Below, piece after piece: positions 60,161 through 64,000 of a stretch of DNA of 64,000 nt. Position numbers and translations under genes: made by a program. The stretch spans positions 992,001 through 1,056,000 of the forward strand of contig JACKMK010000003.1 in NCBI GenBank assembly GCA_024235395.1, read 5' to 3'. Source of the DNA: Chromatiaceae bacterium (GTDB lineage: Bacteria > Pseudomonadota > Gammaproteobacteria > Chromatiales > Chromatiaceae). Within the stretch, counting starts at the first letter, position 1. Each line of letters opens with the position of its first letter. The notes beneath the pieces were generated by a model. It was not told the origin of the DNA and did not search any database. It saw only the letters and a program-made list of their open reading frames with translations.

Positions 60161-60829
60161 TCAGTCCTCGGCGACCCGCAGTGCCGCCGCTGTCGCCAGC
60201 GGGGCGAGCACCAGGCTCGCCACCAGGATCGCGGCCAGCATCGACAGGTGCGACTGTCCGCCGAGTCCCGATACGGTCGCCTCGACCGCCCCGGCACCGA
60301 AGATCAACACCGGGATGTACAGCGGCAACACCAGCAGTGCGAGGAGCACGCCACCGGAACGCAACCCCAGCGTCAGCGCGGCGCCGATCGCGCCGATCAG
60401 GCTGAGCGTGGGCGTCCCCAGCAACAGCGATACGATCAGGGTGCGCAGGCCCTCCCACGACAGGTCGTATTGCAGCCCCAGCACCGGTGACATCGCGACC
60501 AGCGGCAGACCGCTGACCAGCCAGTGTGCCATGACCTTGCCGACCACCAGCAGGGACACCGGCTGCGGCGTCAGCAGCATCTGCTCCAGCGTGCCATCGC
60601 GATGGTCGGCGGAGAAGATCTGCTCCAGTGCGAGCATCGACGCCAGCAGCGCGCCGACCCAGACGATCCCCGGCGCGATCAGACGCAAGGTCTCCGGTTC
60701 CGGTCCGATGCCGAGCGGGAACAGGCTGACGACGATCGCGAAGAAGATCAGGGTCGTGAAGATGTCCGAGCGACGCCGCATCGCGATCGTGAGGTCGCGC
60801 CGGATGATCCACAGCAGGGGTTCAAGCAT
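60161..60829 (-). CDS. ccmB: heme exporter-type permease CcmB
   Basis: 222 residues from the ATG at 60829. Six membrane segments; starts MLEPLLWIIRRDLTIAMRRRSDIFTTLIFFAIVVSLFPLGIGPE, the CcmB family start. Works with CcmA as an ABC complex that releases holo-CcmE. Overlaps ccmA by 8 bases. Confidence 0.96.
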   Translation of the reverse strand: MLEPLLWIIRRDLTIAMRRRSDIFTTLIFFAIVVSLFPLGIGPEPETLRLIAPGIVWVGALLASMLALEQIFSADHRDGTLEQMLLTPQPVSLLVVGKVMAHWLVSGLPLVAMSPVLGLQYDLSWEGLRTLIVSLLLGTPTLSLIGAIGAALTLGLRSGGVLLALLVLPLYIPVLIFGAGAVEATVSGLGGQSHLSMLAAILVASLVLAPLATAAALRVAED

Positions 60830-61472
60830 GTGCCTGACCCAGCGTGACGGTACGCGTATGAGCACCGATCATCGCCACCTCCTGGTGGGTGGTGACGACC
60901 GCGATTCCGCCGCCCTCGACGTGTCCGCGGATCACGTCCTGCAGCAGCTGCACCGCGGCGACGTCGAGCGCGGTGAAGGGCTCGTCGAGAATCCAGACCC
61001 GCGCCTCGTTGGCCAGCAGGCGGGCCAGCGCCACACGCCGTTTCTGTCCCTGTGACAGGTGCTTGCTAGGCAGGTCTTCGTGGCCACGCAGGCCGATCTC
61101 GCCGAGGATCTCCCAGGCCCGCTGTTCGCTCAGGCTGAAGCCGTCGAGCACCGCGGCGATGCGCAGGTTTTCGACCGCCGTCAGATCGCCCTTGATGCCG
61201 TTCAGGTGGCCGAGGTACAGCAGGTGGCGTGAGTATTCTTCGCGCAGGGTGCGGATGTTCTCGCCGCGCCAGCGCACGGTGCCCGATTCGGGCAGCAGCA
61301 GGCCGGCCAGTGCGCGCAGCAGCGTGGTCTTGCCGCTGCCGTTGCGTCCCTTGAGGTGCAGCAGTTCGCCGCCATTGATCGTGAAACTGAGGTCGGTGAA
61401 CAGCACGCGGTCACCGCGCACACAGCTCAGTTGGTCGATCTCCAGGGCGGCGCTGGCGCTCGCGTCGTTCAT
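60822..61472 (-). CDS. ccmA: ATP-binding protein CcmA
   Basis: 216 residues from the ATG at 61472. Walker A GRNGSGKTTLLRALAGLL, signature LSQGQKRRVALARLL, Walker B VWILDEPFTALD, switch VVTTHQEV. The ABC ATPase that drives release of heme-loaded CcmE from CcmCD. First gene of the ccm operon (ccmABCDEFGHI order). Confidence 0.97.
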   Translation of the reverse strand: MNDASASAALEIDQLSCVRGDRVLFTDLSFTINGGELLHLKGRNGSGKTTLLRALAGLLLPESGTVRWRGENIRTLREEYSRHLLYLGHLNGIKGDLTAVENLRIAAVLDGFSLSEQRAWEILGEIGLRGHEDLPSKHLSQGQKRRVALARLLANEARVWILDEPFTALDVAAVQLLQDVIRGHVEGGGIAVVTTHQEVAMIGAHTRTVTLGQAHA

Positions 61473-61623
61473 CGTTCGACTGTTTCGGCACATAAAGAGT
61501 CGCAATTCTACACGAAAGGCGGCTCTGCCCGGTGGCGCCGCCGTGCTTGACCGCAGTGCCCGGCTGCCCGATTTTTAGAACAGAGCGGGCCGTCGGCCTG
61601 GCAACCGCGGACGAGGAGGCGGC

Positions 61624-63465
61624 GTGGGCGAGTCACCTTTTGCCACTGAGCTCGCCGAGCACATCTGGCGGACCAAGTACCGACACGCCGGTGAGTCGGC
61701 GGACCGCGACATCGGTGACACCTGGCAGCGGGTCGCCGACGCGCTGGCATCGGCCGAGGGCGGGGATGCGGACACCTGGCGGCAGCGCTTTCTGGCCATT
61801 CTGCAGGATTTCCGGTTTCTGCCCGGCGGTCGGGTGCTGGCCGGGGCGGGCACGGAACAGCGGGTGACGCTGTTCAACTGCTTCGTGATGGGGCGGATCG
61901 AGGACAGCGTCGAACACATCTTCGACAGCCTCAAGGAAGGGGCGGTGACACTGCAGGCCGGCGGCGGGGTCGGTTATGACTTCTCGACGCTGCGCCCGGC
62001 CGGCAGCGTGGCCCGTGCCAGTGGGCGCATCGCCTCGGGGCCGGTCTCGTTCATGCATATCTGGGATGCGATGTGCGGCACCATCCTGTCCACCGGGGCG
62101 CGGCGTGGCGCAATGATGGCGACCCTGCGCTGTGACCACCCCGATATCGAGCGTTTCATCGATGCCAAGCGGGATCCCGGTGCGCTGCGACGGTTCAACC
62201 TCTCGGTGCAGGTCAGCGATGCGTTCATGCAGGCGGTCGCTGCCGACGACGACTGGCCGCTGGTGTTTCCGGAGGCGGCGCTGGCCCCGGAGCGGGGCCA
62301 GCCGTCAGGGGGTTCGGTGGTGCGTCGCTGGTCCGGCGACGACGGCCCGGTAGCATGCCGGGTACTGCGTTCGGTGTCGGCACGTGCCTTGTGGTCGAAG
62401 ATCATGCGCGCGACCTACGACTGGGCCGAGCCCGGCGTGCTGTTCGTCGACCAGATCAATCGCTGGAACAATCTCGCCTATTGCGAACAGATCAGCGCCT
62501 CGAACCCCTGCGGCGAGCTGCCGTTGCCGCCCTACGGCGCCTGCGATCTCGGTTCGATCAACCTGACGCGGTTCGTGCAGGCCCCGTTCAGTCCGGACGC
62601 GCGTCTCGATCTCGACGCCGTCGCCGAGACCGTCCGTGTCGCCGTGCGTCTGCTCGACAATGTCATCGACGTATCGCGTTTTCCGCTTGAGCGGCAGGCC
62701 GCCGAGGCGCGCGGCAAGCGCCGCATCGGACTCGGTGTGACCGGGCTGGCCGACGCGCTGATCATGCTCGGCGCGCATTACGCCCAACCGTCCGCGCGCA
62801 AGCTGGCAGCACACATGATGGCTACCGTGTGCCACAGTGCCTACCGCGCGTCGGTCGAACTGGCGCGCGAGAAGGGCAGCTTTCCGATGTTCGAGCGCGA
62901 TGCCTATCTCGCCGGCCTTTTCGTACGGAGCCTGCCCGAAGACATCCGGACCGGGATCGCTGCGCACGGGATCCGCAACAGCCATCTGCTGGCGATCGCG
63001 CCTACCGGCACCATCAGCCTGCTGGCCGACAATGTGTCCAGCGGGATCGAGCCGGTGTTCGACTTCTTCTGCTCCCGCCGGGTGCTCACCGCCGACGGAG
63101 GCCATCGCATGTTCGACGTCGAAGACCGCGCGCACGCACTGTGGCGGTTGCGCGCCGGCAGCGCGGCCCGTCTGCCCGGGCAGTTCGTCAATGCGTTCGA
63201 CATCGCGCCGCATGACCACCTGGCGATGCAGGCGGCGCTCCAGCCGTATGTCGACAGTGCGATCTCCAAGACCATCAATGTCCCCGCCGACTATCCGTTC
63301 GCCGAGTTCCAGGCGCTGTACGAACTGGCGCACCGCAGCGGGCTCAAGGGGTGCACGACCTTTCGGCCCAATCCGGTCACCGGCGAGATCCTCGGCCGCC
63401 GTCGCCCGCAGGCGGCATTGCAGCCGGGTGGGCACTGCTGCACCCTGGACCGGGAAGCGGACTGA
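61624..63465 (+). CDS. nrdJ: class II (B12-dependent) ribonucleoside-diphosphate reductase
   Basis: 613 residues from the GTG at 61624 (GAGGAGG upstream). NrdJ-type: FLPGGRVLAGAGTEQRVTLFNC86FVMG, TLQAGGGVGYDFSTLRP, RRGAMMATLRCDHPDIERFID, active site N294-P-C296-G-E298 (NPCGELPLPPYGACDLGSINL), then AIAPTGTISLLADNVSSGIEP. C-terminal CC pair (GGHCCTLDREAD) is the redox tail. Shorter than many NrdJ (no vitamin-B12-binding insertion at the end). Converts ribonucleotides to deoxyribonucleotides with adenosylcobalamin. No cobalamin riboswitch can be seen in the 150 bases upstream. Confidence 0.95.
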   Translation: MGESPFATELAEHIWRTKYRHAGESADRDIGDTWQRVADALASAEGGDADTWRQRFLAILQDFRFLPGGRVLAGAGTEQRVTLFNCFVMGRIEDSVEHIFDSLKEGAVTLQAGGGVGYDFSTLRPAGSVARASGRIASGPVSFMHIWDAMCGTILSTGARRGAMMATLRCDHPDIERFIDAKRDPGALRRFNLSVQVSDAFMQAVAADDDWPLVFPEAALAPERGQPSGGSVVRRWSGDDGPVACRVLRSVSARALWSKIMRATYDWAEPGVLFVDQINRWNNLAYCEQISASNPCGELPLPPYGACDLGSINLTRFVQAPFSPDARLDLDAVAETVRVAVRLLDNVIDVSRFPLERQAAEARGKRRIGLGVTGLADALIMLGAHYAQPSARKLAAHMMATVCHSAYRASVELAREKGSFPMFERDAYLAGLFVRSLPEDIRTGIAAHGIRNSHLLAIAPTGTISLLADNVSSGIEPVFDFFCSRRVLTADGGHRMFDVEDRAHALWRLRAGSAARLPGQFVNAFDIAPHDHLAMQAALQPYVDSAISKTINVPADYPFAEFQALYELAHRSGLKGCTTFRPNPVTGEILGRRRPQAALQPGGHCCTLDREAD

Positions 63466-63651
63466 GGCGGTGCACAAAGACGAAACCCCTTGCGGCGTGA
63501 GGGTTCTCGCGTATACCGCCACACCGGCTTGTCATAATATAAACGGTTAGCCGCGTGCCCCGGGGCTGCCCTCGTGTCGCCCGCTTTCCATGCGACGGGT
63601 CGTTACGGTGCCCCGTCAGTTTCCGGTCACAGATCAGGAGAAGCGCGACTC

Positions 63652-64000
63652 GTGCCGAAAAACAACCCGACGACCGAGATACGCCAGTCACCCGTCAGGT
63701 GCACCGATTGCCCGGTGCGCCAGAAGGCCCTGTTCCAGGTGGTGGCAGAAGACTATCTGTCCGACGCCGAGTCGCGGCGCACGGGACAGTACGAGATCGC
63801 CGCACGCAGTGAGCTGTACCGCGAATCCTCGTTGGCCAACATGGCCTACACCCTGTTCGAGGGATGGCTGCTGTTGTACCGCACCCATTCCGATGGCAGT
63901 CGGCAGGGACTGCGTGTCGCGTTGCCGGGCGATTTCGTCGGCTACGCCGCGTTGTCGCAGGAGAACTACACGCACAGCGCGCTGGCGATCACCGACGTGG
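63652..64000 (+). CDS. Crp/Fnr-family regulator, 3' end outside window
   Basis: From the GTG at 63652: the visible 116 residues are the N-terminal part of a Crp/Fnr regulator. CTDCPVRQKALFQVVAEDYL has the Cys pair that in FNR-type proteins helps hold a [4Fe-4S] cluster, though only two Cys are visible. AARSELYRESSLANMAYTLFEGWLLLYRTHSDGSRQGLRVALPGDFVGYAAL matches the cyclic-nucleotide-binding-like fold. The helix-turn-helix lies beyond the window end. It may respond to redox state. Confidence 0.85.
   Translation, partial: MPKNNPTTEIRQSPVRCTDCPVRQKALFQVVAEDYLSDAESRRTGQYEIAARSELYRESSLANMAYTLFEGWLLLYRTHSDGSRQGLRVALPGDFVGYAALSQENYTHSALAITDV

Noticed and set aside
61473..61623. Cobalamin riboswitch before nrdJ
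   Set aside because: The gap is only about 150 bases and has no B12-box-like sequence.
62305..63522. 405-codon minus-strand open frame opposite nrdJ
   Set aside because: NrdJ is certain; the antisense frame has no motif.

Overview
The window is GC-rich (most third codon positions are G or C) and compactly coded on both strands. Its gene set is gammaproteobacterial: potFGHI-type polyamine transport, pqi/let-type lipid transport genes, the complete System I cytochrome c maturation locus, htpX, yidD, greB, csrA, a DsrC-like protein and a class II ribonucleotide reductase. I infer a free-living, possibly sulfur-metabolising member of the Chromatiales or a neighbouring order; no single gene proves this. 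I see no rRNA, CRISPR array or insertion sequence, and one tRNA (Arg, CCG anticodon).

Layout. 0-14.7 kb is core-type sequence: the end of a diguanylate cyclase, a zinc-ribbon protein, yidD with a HIT-like protein, htpX, a DUF454 protein, an EF-hand protein, an MFS transporter, a complete polyamine ABC operon (potFGHI-like), a NavAb-like sodium channel, a membrane hydrolase and an AraC-Ogt DNA repair regulator. 15.0-17.2 kb holds a bufferin-type RiPP operon: a 12-Cys lipoprotein-like precursor made of two tandem units, a DUF692 (MNIO) maturase and its DUF2063 partner. 17.2-26.2 kb is an accessory block of 16 small genes, all on the minus strand and partly of lower GC. Four of its gene gaps (23.98-25.80 kb) carry related 76-136 bp repeats with integron attC-like architecture, suggesting a cassette array without an integrase.

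26.6-47.7 kb returns to core-type content: an RLAN/ATP-grasp ligase with a GNAT-C39 partner, an RMD1-family protein, a CDGSH-Rieske-ThDP fusion enzyme, exported proteins, greB, a CoA-binding protein, a CopD-like protein, class I aldolase, a PqiA/PqiA/PqiB/PqiC operon, a candidate sRNA behind pqiC, a Cache-PAS sensor without an output domain, mtfA and an old-yellow-enzyme reductase. 47.8-53.3 kb is a second low-GC block: csrA with a glycosyl hydrolase, a PEP-CTERM protein behind a good sigma-54 promoter, and a 2TM/GAF-like protein with a small partner, ending at tRNA-Arg. 53.4-61.5 kb has a DsrC-like gene lacking the family's cysteines and then ccmABCDEFGHI, all on the minus strand. 61.6-64 kb has class II ribonucleotide reductase and the start of a Crp/Fnr regulator.

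The items most worth attention are the attC-like array, the duplicated lipoprotein metallophore precursor, the candidate sRNA at 41.2 kb, the Fe-S/ThDP fusion enzyme, and the sigma-54-driven PEP-CTERM gene.
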